Of a stretch of 64,000 nucleotides of DNA, positions 28,024 to 37,090 are shown piece after piece (the first letter of the stretch is position 1; the number at the start of each line of letters is the position of its first letter). The DNA comes from Pseudomonas violetae. Its GTDB lineage: Bacteria; Pseudomonadota; Gammaproteobacteria; Pseudomonadales; Pseudomonadaceae. The translations under genes were made by a program, and so were the position numbers. The stretch spans positions 1 through 64,000 of the forward strand of contig NZ_JAKNRW010000028.1 of NCBI RefSeq assembly GCF_023072615.1. The letters run 5' to 3'. The notes below the pieces were generated by a model. The model worked only from the letters and a program-made list of their open reading frames with translations. It had not been told where the DNA came from and did not search any database.

Positions 28024-29274
28024 TCAGAGTGACAGTGGGTAGCTGACGATCACACGGGTCTGATCGAGGTCACTGTTGAAACTGCGGCGGTTGGTGGCAT
28101 TGTTGACCCGCATGCTGAGGTTCTTCAGCGGGCCACTTTGCAGGGTGTAGCTGAGCTCGGTGTCGCGCTCCCATTCCTTGCCATTGCTGCCAGCCTTGGT
28201 GGTGGCGTTGGCGCCATGGCCGTAACGGGTCATCAGCAGCAGGCCGGGAATGCCGACGGCGACGAAGTTATAGTCATAACGAGCCTGCCAGGAACGTTCA
28301 TCGGCGTTGCTGAAGTTGCCGTTGAACATGTCATTGCCCAGGGTGCGCCCACTGCTGCCATACACGGACATCCAGCCGGTATCGCCGCTGACTTTTTGTA
28401 GCCCCAGATACAGGGTATGGCCATCCACGTTGGCCGAGAACAGCCCGTAGGCGGTATGGCTTTGCACGTTGCCGATACGAGCGCTGCCGTCATCCTTGTC
28501 GATGAAATAGCCCAGGTTCGCGCCGAGGGTCCAGTCACCGAACTTCTGTTTATGCAGCAGGTTCAGATAGCTTTGCTGGTAGATGTCTTCGAGTTGCGAG
28601 TGCCAGGCGCCAATCAGCGTCTGTTGTTCGTTGAAGCGGTATTCGGCGCCCCCATAGTTGAAACTGTCCGACTTGACGGTGGGAGCCGCCCAGGCCGAGA
28701 GGTCTTGCATGTCCGAGGAATTACGCAGGCTCACGGCGGTGTATTGACCTGCCTGCAGGCTCAGGCCTGAGAGCTCTCGGGACACCAGCATGGTGCCCTG
28801 GAAGGTCTGTGGCAGCAGGCGCCCGTCATCGTAGCGCAGTAGCGGAACATCCGGCATGAGCTCGCCGAGCATCAGTTCGGTGTCGGAAACACGCATTTTT
28901 GCCGCCACCCCCGCACGCCCATAGTTGTCGGCGGAGTGACCATCGTCGTGCACCGGCAGCAGCTCCGATCCGGAGCGTTGAGGGCCGCTGTCGAGCTTGA
29001 CGCCAAGCATTGCTATACCGTCAAGGCCAAAGCCGACAACACCTGGGGTATAACCGGAACTGAACTTGAGGATCGCGCCCTGGGCCCATTCCTCGATCTT
29101 GCTCTTGCTGGCGCCGGGATCTTTGAAATCACGATTGAAATAGTAATTTCGCAGCATCAGGCTGGTCTTGGAGTCCTCGAAAAAACCACTGCTTTCAGCT
29201 TGCGCCGAAGGAATCAGGGCAAGCGCTATTGCACCGCCGAGCAGAGCCCGGGGAGGGAGGGAGAGGTAAGTCAT
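28024..29274 (-). CDS. OprD-family porin, vanillate type (OpdK/VanP-like)
   Basis: 416 residues with a signal peptide ending AQA-ESSG. The OprD hallmark is FFEDSKTSLMLRNYYFNRD, with a basic-ladder loop (VPLLRYDDGRLLPQTFQG, about residues 140-157) and a C-terminal YPLSL. Its place between vanK and vanR, and the resemblance of the family to OpdK, suggest it lets vanillate and related benzoates cross the outer membrane. Confidence 0.85.
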   Translation of the reverse strand: MTYLSLPPRALLGGAIALALIPSAQAESSGFFEDSKTSLMLRNYYFNRDFKDPGASKSKIEEWAQGAILKFSSGYTPGVVGFGLDGIAMLGVKLDSGPQRSGSELLPVHDDGHSADNYGRAGVAAKMRVSDTELMLGELMPDVPLLRYDDGRLLPQTFQGTMLVSRELSGLSLQAGQYTAVSLRNSSDMQDLSAWAAPTVKSDSFNYGGAEYRFNEQQTLIGAWHSQLEDIYQQSYLNLLHKQKFGDWTLGANLGYFIDKDDGSARIGNVQSHTAYGLFSANVDGHTLYLGLQKVSGDTGWMSVYGSSGRTLGNDMFNGNFSNADERSWQARYDYNFVAVGIPGLLLMTRYGHGANATTKAGSNGKEWERDTELSYTLQSGPLKNLSMRVNNATNRRSFNSDLDQTRVIVSYPLSL

Positions 29275-29341
29275 TATTGTTGTTTTCCTGGAGGATGTAG
29301 TCAGTAGCGGGGACGGCCCCCACTACCTCTTTGCCAAGGTG

Positions 29342-30676
29342 TCAGGCCTGGCTGAGTTGGGTGCCAGGCTGTGGTTGGGCGGCAGGCCGCAGTGCCAAAA
29401 GCACAGCGGCAGCGATGATGAAAACCACCGCAAACACCCCATACAGGTGCAGGGGTTGCCAGCCGCTGTCCAGCAACAGACCGGCGACGGTCGGCGACAG
29501 GATCGCGCCAATGCGTCCGATACCGATGCCCCAACCAACCCCCGTCGCGCGTACCGAAGCGTCATAGACAATCGGCGACAACGCGTACAGGCCCGCCACG
29601 CAGCCGTTGGCAAACAGGCCGATCAACAGACCCAGGCCGAGCGCCATTGATACCGATGAAGCCGAGCCGACGAACAACACCAGCAAGCCTGCGGTCACCA
29701 ACATGAACAGCGACAGCACGCGAGTCAGCCGCCAGCGCGAAGCCATAGCGCCAATCATTGCCGCGCCAAAAATACCGCCAACACTCAGCAACACCCCGCC
29801 GCTGATGCCTTGTTGTGCCGATAGCCCTGCCGCTACCAGCAGCTTTGGCGTCCAGCTCATCACGAAGTAGAAGCCGAACATCACCAGGAAGAACAGCAAC
29901 CAGATCAGCAGGGTGGTGCGCCGCGAGGCCGGTGAGAGCAACTGCGCCAGGCGTCCGCGGCCTGAGGTCGGCGCTGTCATGGCGAGGGGCAGGACGTGCA
30001 GTTCCGGCTGGCCGAGGCGGGTGGCCAGACGATTGATCCGGGCCAAGGCGTTGACGGGACGGCGGGCGATTAGAAAATCCAGCGACTCAGGCAAGTACAG
30101 CAGCACCAGGGGAATCACCGCCAGGGTCACGGCGCCACCGAAGATGAACACCGAGCGCCAGCCAAAGTGCGTCAGCAGCCACACCGACAACAAGCCCCCA
30201 AGCGTCGCGCCCAAGGCATAACCGGTGGACTGCAGGCTCACCGCCAATCCTCGCCAGCGTTTGTTGGCGTACTCACTGGCAATCACGTTACTGCTGGCCA
30301 GGATCCCGCCAATACCCAGGCCGGTCAGCCCGCGCATGAGCGCCAGTTGCACGGGCGTCTGGGTCAGCGCGGACAACAGCATGCCGACCCCCGAGAGCAG
30401 CAAGCAAAACAGAATCAGAGGGCGACGACCAAAGCGATCCGCCCATGGGGCAATGAACAGAGAGCCTGCCGCCATGCCAAACAGCCCAGCGCTCAACAAC
30501 AGGCCGATCTGTGCACCGTTCAAGTCCCATTCGGCAGACACCGAGGAGGCCGTGAAGGCCATTACCAGCACGTCGAAGCCATCAATCATATTCAGGACAA
30601 TACAGATGCCCACGGCCAGCCACTGGAATGGCGCCATTGGACGCTCGTCCACCACTCTCTTCAGATCGACGGTCAT
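29342..30676 (-). CDS. vanK: MFS aromatic acid:H+ symporter, VanK-like
   Basis: 444 residues from the ATG at 30676 (MTVDLKRVVDE), with GAGGGGCGACC upstream. Twelve membrane segments. The aromatic-acid symporter signature is NMIDGFDVLVMAF in TM1, and the MFS loop motif ADRFGRRP lies between TM2 and TM3. PcaK/VanK-type proteins bring 4-hydroxybenzoate, protocatechuate or vanillate through the inner membrane. It is the first gene of the - strand vanillate unit. Confidence 0.88.
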   Translation of the reverse strand: MTVDLKRVVDERPMAPFQWLAVGICIVLNMIDGFDVLVMAFTASSVSAEWDLNGAQIGLLLSAGLFGMAAGSLFIAPWADRFGRRPLILFCLLLSGVGMLLSALTQTPVQLALMRGLTGLGIGGILASSNVIASEYANKRWRGLAVSLQSTGYALGATLGGLLSVWLLTHFGWRSVFIFGGAVTLAVIPLVLLYLPESLDFLIARRPVNALARINRLATRLGQPELHVLPLAMTAPTSGRGRLAQLLSPASRRTTLLIWLLFFLVMFGFYFVMSWTPKLLVAAGLSAQQGISGGVLLSVGGIFGAAMIGAMASRWRLTRVLSLFMLVTAGLLVLFVGSASSVSMALGLGLLIGLFANGCVAGLYALSPIVYDASVRATGVGWGIGIGRIGAILSPTVAGLLLDSGWQPLHLYGVFAVVFIIAAAVLLALRPAAQPQPGTQLSQA

Positions 30677-30847
30677 GGTCGCCCCTCGAAACGAGGCTGC
30701 GTACAGGTGAAGCTGGAATAGCACACGAAGGTGGCTACAAGCCAAGGCTTGAGCCAGATTGAGAAGTCACTCATCACGAGACCCTTGTTATTTTTATGAG
30801 CGGGCAGGTGTGGTACCTGACACCGTGTGGCGCCAGTCAATCAATTT

Positions 30848-30998
30848 ATGGATCCATTGAAAAGTGATTGCTATAAAAATACTATCTGGATTTTTTAATT
30901 AATCGGATAAAATCGTTTAAAAACAATTGTTTGCATTGTTTATGAAAGTGTTCGATTATCGGTCGAATGAAGAATTTTGTTTGTGGGGGATCCATTAA
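30848..30998 (-). promoter_or_regulatory. Operators upstream of vanK unit
   Basis: ATGGATCCAT at 30848-30857, inside TTTATGGATCCATTGA, is the same palindrome as before vanA. A half-site, GGATCCATTAAG, lies at 30988-30999. They sit 170-320 bp upstream of vanK in an AT-rich promoter region, so vanAB and vanK-porin-vanR appear co-regulated. I could not fix the -35/-10. Confidence 0.65.
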
Positions 30999-30999
30999 G

Positions 31000-31312
31000 A
31001 GTGGGTGAGGGGCTGATTGGGTAGACCCCGGGGACATACTTTGCGTTTTAAGCCGCAGCACCGCAGACATCGTTTACACCGTTCGCTTTTGGCTGTTTCT
31101 GCCCCTCGCCAAGGGCAGTCAGCAGCCATAGGCGGACGATCAGGCATAGACCGGGGATGTCTACGAGCGCGGGGTCGTCCAAGCAGTCACTCAATGCGTT
31201 TACAAAAGTAGGGTCGATTCAGCTGGATGCGTTTTTTTGATTTCAACCCCCCCAGGGAAGGGTAATCGATTACTTATTGAACATTTTGTAAAAACCCGTA
31301 ACATTGCCCGCC
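31000..31312. other. Intergenic region, degraded repeat only
   Basis: No gene seen. The stretch near 31085-31140 (CTTTTGGCTG...CAAGGGCAG) looks like a worn copy of the dispersed intergenic hairpin found elsewhere. AT-rich sequence at 31260-31305 probably holds the ArsR promoter. Confidence 0.4.
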
Positions 31313-31609
31313 ATGATACTCGAACAGCTCAAAGCCCTGGGCAATGACACTCGCATGCAAATGATGGAGTGGCTCAAAGACCCACTCAGTAATTTCCCAC
31401 CTCAGGATCATGGCGATCCTGCCATAGGGGTGTGCGTAACCCATTTGCAGCACAAGGCAGGGCTTTCACCTTCTACCGCGTCTGCACACTTAGCTATCTT
31501 GCAACGTGCAGGCTTCGTGCTAACCACCCGCATCGGAAAATGGACTTACTATCGACGCAACGAGGAGGCGATTGATGACTTTGCGGCTAGGTTGACCATC
31601 GAGTTGTAA
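31313..31609 (+). CDS. ArsR-family winged-helix regulator
   Basis: 98 residues from the ATG at 31313; the ribosome site is weak. The ArsR HTH is visible as LKALGNDTRMQMMEWL and GLSPSTASAHLAIL. The only metal-type Cys is in GVCVTH, so metal sensing is doubtful and a redox or small-molecule role is as likely. It precedes the medium-chain reductase by 55 bp, same strand, and probably controls it. Confidence 0.85.
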   Translation: MILEQLKALGNDTRMQMMEWLKDPLSNFPPQDHGDPAIGVCVTHLQHKAGLSPSTASAHLAILQRAGFVLTTRIGKWTYYRRNEEAIDDFAARLTIEL

Positions 31610-31664
31610 TTTTTAACCTTTCATTTCGTTATTTCGCGTAATTAGAAAACACAAGGAAGCCCCT

Positions 31665-32675
31665 ATGAGCATCAAAACAATCTTCGTCCAACCCGGTGGC
31701 GGCTATGAAAAGGTTGTGGTTGGCAGCAGCGAAGCCCGAGCCGCAGCGCATGGCGAAATCACCGTGCGCCTGCACGCCAACTCGCTTAACTACCACGACT
31801 TCGCGGTGGTCAGCGGTATGTGGGGCCCTAGCGAAAAACGCATCCCCATGGCCGATGGTGCAGGTGAAGTCATTGCTGTCGGCCCAGATGTCACTGAATT
31901 CAAGGTAGGTGACTCGGTCGTCAGCACCTTCTTCCCAGAGTGGATCAGCGGCGCGCCACTGGTTGAAGGCTTTGTTAGCGTGCCAGGTGATGGCATTGAC
32001 GGCTACGCTCGTGAGCAAGTGACGGCCAAAGCCACATCGTTCACCCTCGCGCCGACTGGATACAGCCATGCTGAAGCGTCGACGCTTACCACCGCCGGCC
32101 TGACTGCATGGCGCGCCCTGATGGCCGATGATTCACTCAAGCCGGGCGACACCGTGCTCGTCCAAGGCACTGGTGGCGTTTCAATTTTCGCCCTGCAGTT
32201 CGCTAAAATGGCCGGTGCTACCGTCATTGCTACCTCTTCAAGCGACGAAAAACTTGAACGTCTGAAAGCGCTAGGCGCTGATCATGTGATCAATTACCGC
32301 AAAGACCTTAACTGGGGCGAAACTGCACGCGCTCTAACGGGTGGCCGTGGTGTTGACCACATCATCGAAGTCGGCGGCCCTGCGACGCTTGAGCAATCGA
32401 TGATTGCAATTCGGGTTGCTGGTCACATCTCCGTCATCGGGATATTGAGTGGCGTAAGCGGTGCAATGAATTTTGTACCGGCTCTGATCAAGCAAGTGCG
32501 CCTGCAGGGTGTATTGGTGGGCAGCCGCAGCCAGCAGCAAGACATGGTCCGAGCCATCAATGTTAACGGTATGCGCCCGATTATTGATCGTCATTTCCCT
32601 ATGAGCGAGATTGTCGAAGCGTTCAAGTATCAGGAAACCAACCAGCATTTCGGCAAAATTTGCCTGGATATCTAA
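31665..32675 (+). CDS. Zinc-independent medium-chain dehydrogenase/reductase
   Basis: 336 residues of the MDR/quinone-oxidoreductase type. The N-terminal GroES-like part has ADGAGEVIAVG, but the catalytic Cys of zinc alcohol dehydrogenases is replaced (NSLNYHDF), so zinc catalysis is unlikely. The Rossmann domain has VLVQGTGGVSIFALQ and a conserved GADHVINY. It is likely an NADPH reductase for quinones or enones. It is paired with the ArsR gene. Confidence 0.85.
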   Translation: MSIKTIFVQPGGGYEKVVVGSSEARAAAHGEITVRLHANSLNYHDFAVVSGMWGPSEKRIPMADGAGEVIAVGPDVTEFKVGDSVVSTFFPEWISGAPLVEGFVSVPGDGIDGYAREQVTAKATSFTLAPTGYSHAEASTLTTAGLTAWRALMADDSLKPGDTVLVQGTGGVSIFALQFAKMAGATVIATSSSDEKLERLKALGADHVINYRKDLNWGETARALTGGRGVDHIIEVGGPATLEQSMIAIRVAGHISVIGILSGVSGAMNFVPALIKQVRLQGVLVGSRSQQQDMVRAINVNGMRPIIDRHFPMSEIVEAFKYQETNQHFGKICLDI

Positions 32676-32782
32676 GCGCGCATGAATGGGCATTATCCGT
32701 ATGCCTATCTCAAAGATGTGCGGGCGCCGCTGCCGAAGGAGCGCGCGAGATAGACTGGGCCATTGCTGCCTGTCGCACCGGC

Positions 32783-32834
32783 AGCTTTTGGTCGTTTTCA
32801 GCCGGTCGCCACAGGCAAAAAGCGACCCAAAGCT
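32783..32834. repeat. Dispersed intergenic inverted repeat, copy A
   Basis: AGCTTTTGGTCGTTTT on the left and AAAAAGCGACCCAAAGCT on the right are imperfect inverted arms. The loop (CAGCCGGTCGCCACAGGC) is identical to that of the copy at 44167. Worn relatives lie near 48460/49176 and 53549. Confidence 0.65.
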
Positions 32835-33002
32835 GACGTTGGTAACAGGCAGAAATCGGCCTATCGCCGCCCTTCGCCATAGGCAACAGTCAGACGCAGA
32901 AAACAAGGAGCACCGCCTGGTCGCGCAGAACGAAAATACGGTCTTGCTGGACCTCCGCTAATGGCCAAGGCAGCATGCGCGCTCCACTACCGGGGTTGGC
33001 TC

Positions 33003-33887
33003 ATGCGACGACTACCTTCACTGGCAGCACTGCGAACCTTTGAATGCGCCGCCCGCCATGCGCACTTCGGCCGGGCTGCCACCGAATTGTGCGTGACTGA
33101 CAGCGCTGTCAGCCATCAAATCCGCCAACTCGAAGAACAGTTGGGCGTTTCGCTGTTCATCCGCGAAGGCCGGAAAATTCGCCCGACAATGGCTGCCGGC
33201 AGACTGATGCAAAGCTTGCAGCAGGCTTTTGAACTCATCGGTGACGCCTGCGATGAGATACGCGATCCGTCATCGCTGGCTGTCTTGCGCCTGGCCGTTA
33301 CCGCCGAGTTGGCGCAAAAATGGTTGATGAGCCGCCTCACGGATTTCTACGCGCGCTATCCGCACATCACGTTGCACCTCTACGAACAGCCGATTGATGC
33401 GACTGCGCCAGGGGAAGACATCGACCTGGCGATCACCTACGGCACCGGTCCGGTGGACAGCAGCGCGTATTTCGTCAGGCCACTGCCGGCGTTGCAGTTC
33501 TTCCCGGTGTGCAGCCCCGGCCTGTTCAACCAGGGCACGCTGAAGACGCCCAGGGATCTGGCGCGCCATTGTTTGCTGCACGACGACCAGGATGGCAAAA
33601 CCTGGACCGCCTGGTTGACCAGCCATGCCGGTGACCAGCGGCCAGAGCGCCAGCTCTATTTCGCACATGCCGGCCTGGCTCTGGAAGCGGCAGCACAGGG
33701 GCAGGGCGTGGCCATGGGCGATAACCTGACGGCGCAGGAAGATTTGCTGAGCGGTCGACTGGTCCGGCCGTTCACCTCCAGCATGACCGCCCTCGGGCAA
33801 TATGCGCTCGTATGCGAACGGGTGCGGCTGGAGCGTCCGGCGGTAGCGCAGATGCTGGAATGGTTCAACGATCAACTGATCGATTGA
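33003..33887 (+). CDS. LysR-type regulator, GcvA-like
   Basis: 294 residues from the ATG at 33003 (MRRLPSLAALRTFECAARH), the standard GcvA-group start; 14 upstream codons were dropped. The HTH covers 1-65 and the ligand domain 95-290. It lies 100 bp before the second agmatine deiminase on the same strand and may regulate it. A 14-bp palindrome (AGTTGAATTCAACT, 33890-33903) follows its stop. Confidence 0.85.
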   Translation: MRRLPSLAALRTFECAARHAHFGRAATELCVTDSAVSHQIRQLEEQLGVSLFIREGRKIRPTMAAGRLMQSLQQAFELIGDACDEIRDPSSLAVLRLAVTAELAQKWLMSRLTDFYARYPHITLHLYEQPIDATAPGEDIDLAITYGTGPVDSSAYFVRPLPALQFFPVCSPGLFNQGTLKTPRDLARHCLLHDDQDGKTWTAWLTSHAGDQRPERQLYFAHAGLALEAAAQGQGVAMGDNLTAQEDLLSGRLVRPFTSSMTALGQYALVCERVRLERPAVAQMLEWFNDQLID

Positions 33888-33987
33888 TGAGTTGAATTCA
33901 ACTGTTCCGAAGTAATCATCGTTGGCGGGAAGGGTATCGGCGACCATAGCCTGTGGTCATTCCAATCCCGGCTGATGAGGTTTGACC

Positions 33988-35097
33988 ATGGCACGTTTGC
34001 TCGACTCCACCCCCAAGCAAGACGGTTTCCGCTTGCCCGGCGAATTCGAAACCAAGTCCGGCTGCTGGCTCGGCTGGCCGGAGCGTACCGACGTCTGGCG
34101 CAACGGCGCGAAGCCTGCGCAGAAAGTCTGGGTGCAAATTGTCACCGCCATCTCACACAGCGAACCGGTCACCGTCTGCGCCTCCGCCGCGCAATTCGCC
34201 ACAGCACGTCGCCAATTGCCGCCGCAAGTGCGAGTGGTGGAGATGACCTGCAACGATACATGGTTCCGAGACAGCGGCCCGTGCTTTGTGGTCAATGACA
34301 ACAGCGGCGAAGTGCGCGGCGTCGATTTCGAATTCAACGCTTACGGCGGTCTCGACGGTGGTTTGTACTATCCATGGGACAAGGATGATCAGATCGCCAG
34401 CAAAATTCTCGAAATTGAACGTTTCGACCGTTATCGCGCACCGCTGATTGCCGAACTGGGTGGCATCCAGACTGACGGCCAAGGCAGTGTCCTCACCACC
34501 GAGCAATGCTTGCTCAACCGTAATCGCAATCAGCATCTGGGCAAGGAGGAAGTCACTCGCCGCCTGACCGATTACCTGGGCGCCGAGCAAGTCATCTGGC
34601 TGCCACGGGGCTGTAAATTCGACGAAACCGACGGGCATGTCGATGACCTCGCTTGCTTCGTCCGTCCGGGCGAAGTGGTGCTGCAATGGACCGACAACCG
34701 CGATGACCCTCAGTGGGAAATCTATCAAGAGGCCTACGACATTCTGCGTGGCACTCGCGATAGCCGTGGCCGTGAACTGATCGTGCACAAACTGCCACAA
34801 CCGGACGTGCTGGAATGGACCGCTGAAGAAGCTGAAGGCCTGGATCAGCAAGAGAGCACGCATACACGTCAGGCTGGAACGCAAATCTGCGCGTCTTACA
34901 TCAACTACTATGCCGGCAACACTTCGATTGTGGTGCCGTTGTTTGGTGATCGTAATGATCAAGTCGCGATGGCTACGCTCGCCGAACTGTTCCCGCAGCA
35001 CAAAATCGTCGGCATCGAAAACTCCCGGGAAATCCTCCTCGGCGGTGGCAACGTCGCCTGCATCACCATGCCGCAATACGCTGGCAAAGGGGTATGA
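33988..35097 (+). CDS. Agmatine deiminase paralogue with altered active site
   Basis: 369 residues from the ATG at 33988, with GATGAGG upstream. It aligns along its full length with AguA at 15399. Cys358, Glu156, His217 and Asp95 (FRDSGP) are kept. The surrounding motifs differ: EGGSIHVDG becomes ELGGIQTDG (His161 to Gln) and GGNIHC becomes GGNVAC (His to Ala before the catalytic Cys). The deiminase chemistry is probably intact, but the guanidine substrate may not be agmatine. No aguB follows; instead a polyamine-binding protein overlaps by 4 bp. Confidence 0.85.
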   Translation: MARLLDSTPKQDGFRLPGEFETKSGCWLGWPERTDVWRNGAKPAQKVWVQIVTAISHSEPVTVCASAAQFATARRQLPPQVRVVEMTCNDTWFRDSGPCFVVNDNSGEVRGVDFEFNAYGGLDGGLYYPWDKDDQIASKILEIERFDRYRAPLIAELGGIQTDGQGSVLTTEQCLLNRNRNQHLGKEEVTRRLTDYLGAEQVIWLPRGCKFDETDGHVDDLACFVRPGEVVLQWTDNRDDPQWEIYQEAYDILRGTRDSRGRELIVHKLPQPDVLEWTAEEAEGLDQQESTHTRQAGTQICASYINYYAGNTSIVVPLFGDRNDQVAMATLAELFPQHKIVGIENSREILLGGGNVACITMPQYAGKGV

Positions 35098-36197
35098 ATA
35101 TGGGCCTGCACAAACTGACTCAAGCGCTTTTTCTGGTGCTGGCACCCCTGTGCGTGCAGGCAGCCGAAACGGCCAAACCGGTGGTCAACCTTTACATCTG
35201 GGGCGAGTATCTGGCGCCGGACACACTGACTAACTTCGAGAAAAAGACGGGCATTCGTGTGGTGGCCGATCATTTTGATTCACTGGAAACCGCCGAGACC
35301 AAACTGCTGACCGGTCGCAGCGGTTATGACCTGGTACTGACGGCCGGGCAACACCTTTCCCGAGCGATCCAAAGCGGCGCGATCCAGACGCTGGACCACA
35401 AGCAACTGCCACATTTCCAAGGCGTCGGTGATGAATTTCGCCAGCACATGGCGGTGTTCGATCCAGGTAATCGTTACGCCGGCATTTATGCCTGGGGCAC
35501 GACGGGCGTCGGCTACCAGGACGAGGCAGTTAAAAAGCGCCTGCCCGAAGCGCCACGGGACAGTTGGGCGATGCTGTTCGACCCGGCCGTGGTGTCGAAA
35601 TTTGCCGATTGCGGCGTCAGCTTGCTGAATGACCCGAACGAGGTGTTTGCAGCGGTCATGAAGTACATGGGCCTGGACATCAACCGCCAGAACCTTGATG
35701 ACCTGAAACTGGCCGAACAGCAATTGGCGAAAATTCGTCCGTACATTCGCTATTTCGACAATGACCTGAACATCAGCGACCTCGCCAACGGCAACACCTG
35801 CGTGGCGATGTCGTGGAACGGGAATGTGGCGATCGCAGAGGCACAGGCCCAGGCCGCGAAAAAACCATTTACGCTGAATTACCGGATACCCAAGGAAGGC
35901 ACATTGATTTGGTTTGACGCCATGGTCATTCCCAAGGATGCACCGCACCCCGAGGCGGGGCTGGCGTTGATGGACTACCTGATGACGCCTGAAGTGATCG
36001 CGCCGATCACGGACACCATTCACTACGCCAATGCAATAACTGCGGCGGATGGCCTGATCGATCCAGCGATTCGCAATGACCCGGGAACGTATCCGACGCA
36101 AGCGGTGAAGGCTACCTTGTATAGCAAGAATGATAATGGGAAGGAGTTTAACCGCGCGTTGACTCGGGCATTTAGTCGGTTGAAGTCAGGGTTGTGA
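35094..36197 (+). CDS. Periplasmic polyamine-binding protein (PotF/SpuD family), orphan
   Basis: 367 residues. The signal peptide is residues 1-23 (ending VQA-AET). The mature protein has the family opening VNLYIWGEYLAPDTL, then GYDLVLTAGQHL, and a late Trp/Asp binding set (LIWFDAMVIPKDAP). Its start overlaps the deiminase stop (ATGA). No ABC permease or ATPase is nearby, so it must share one made elsewhere or act as a sensor or scavenger. Confidence 0.88.
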   Translation: MNMGLHKLTQALFLVLAPLCVQAAETAKPVVNLYIWGEYLAPDTLTNFEKKTGIRVVADHFDSLETAETKLLTGRSGYDLVLTAGQHLSRAIQSGAIQTLDHKQLPHFQGVGDEFRQHMAVFDPGNRYAGIYAWGTTGVGYQDEAVKKRLPEAPRDSWAMLFDPAVVSKFADCGVSLLNDPNEVFAAVMKYMGLDINRQNLDDLKLAEQQLAKIRPYIRYFDNDLNISDLANGNTCVAMSWNGNVAIAEAQAQAAKKPFTLNYRIPKEGTLIWFDAMVIPKDAPHPEAGLALMDYLMTPEVIAPITDTIHYANAITAADGLIDPAIRNDPGTYPTQAVKATLYSKNDNGKEFNRALTRAFSRLKSGL

Positions 36198-36363
36198 TGG
36201 GCTTTTAAAAGTGTGTCGAAGGGGGCAGCTCACGAGCAAGATTGGCTCAATAATTTGCACATTTCTATTGAGGTAACGGTTCAGGTCAGTAAGCAATAAG
36301 CCCGAATGGCGTTAGGTATGCATGTGAGCATTCACTATCGGGCGAAATCAGAACCGTGCTGAC

Positions 36364-36421
36364 TGTCTGCTATTGGCCGATTTTGTTGAAAAAGTCGGCC
36401 ATGGTTTGCTTAGCAGAAAAG
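36364..36421. mobile_element. IS/MITE end fragment
   Basis: GGCCGATTTTGTTGAAAAAGTCGGCCATGG and the following GCAGAAAA match the left end of the element at 53614 (the longer match is described by coordinates only). No right end is found nearby. It abuts and probably replaces the last codons of the quinone reductase gene. Confidence 0.5.
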
Positions 36422-36997
36422 TTTGCGACCGAGAGCTCGTGCAGTGTCCATATGACCAGTCGGATCCTGCGTTTCCGATTCGAGCAGGAGTTCGGACGTC
36501 ACGACGCATACGCCGCAATAATCGAAGATTCCATGGTCAATCTGCGTCTTCATGGCGTCGGCATAACCGTGCCGCTCATAGGTTCCCCCGTCGGCGCCGC
36601 CGACACCGACAAGATGAACCCGCAGGTGACGAAGCTTCTTCACCAGCTTGGCATCCGAACTGAAATCGAACGCCCAGCCATTGGCGAACACGCGATCGAT
36701 CCATCCCTTGAGAAGCGCTGGCATCGACCACCAGTAGACGGGATAGACGAGCACAAGGGCATCGGCGCGATCGATCCGCGCCTGCTCGGCGGCAACATCG
36801 GCGGGGGGCGGTGCCTCCCGGTGATGGACAGCGAGATCAGCCGCAGTGAACCTCGGATCGAACGCTTGCGCCGAGAGGTCCGCGATTTCGAAGGAGTTGC
36901 GGGGATCGGCCAGGGATAAGCCTTCGGAGACTTGCGCAGCGAGGCTATGGGTGAGGGACTGGGGATCGTGATGAGCGACAACGATGAGTGCGTGCAT
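36410..36997 (-). CDS. NAD(P)H quinone reductase, flavodoxin fold
   Basis: 195 residues from the ATG at 36997 (MHALIVVAHHDPQSLTHSL). The NQO1/KefF-type motifs are visible: VYPVYWWSMPALLKGWIDRVF for FMN binding (landmark) and GVGGADGGTYERHG. It reduces quinones by two electrons. The last residues (GRKLFC) are read from an IS-end remnant, so the native C-terminus seems lost; activity is uncertain. It is divergent from a TetR gene that probably represses it. Confidence 0.8.
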   Translation of the reverse strand: MHALIVVAHHDPQSLTHSLAAQVSEGLSLADPRNSFEIADLSAQAFDPRFTAADLAVHHREAPPPADVAAEQARIDRADALVLVYPVYWWSMPALLKGWIDRVFANGWAFDFSSDAKLVKKLRHLRVHLVGVGGADGGTYERHGYADAMKTQIDHGIFDYCGVCVVTSELLLESETQDPTGHMDTARALGRKLFC

Positions 36998-37051
36998 GTC
37001 GAAAACGCCTGCTACTGATTGAGGGCGAAAGGGCAAACCTTATATACTATT

Positions 37052-37075
37052 AGTAAGTTACACCCAGTAAGTTAC
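37052..37075. promoter_or_regulatory. TetR-type double operator
   Basis: Two copies of AGTAAGTTAC at 37052-37061 and 37066-37075. Each contains GTAA-G-TTAC, a palindrome with one central base, 14 bp apart. They lie between the divergent quinone reductase and TetR genes beside TATACT, a possible -10. Confidence 0.6.
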
Positions 37076-37090
37076 TTTTGGTATATAGCC

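Noticed and set aside
25016..30998. GGATCC sites as cloning (BamHI) artefacts
   Set aside because: They are embedded in longer matching palindromes at natural promoter positions on both sides of the module.
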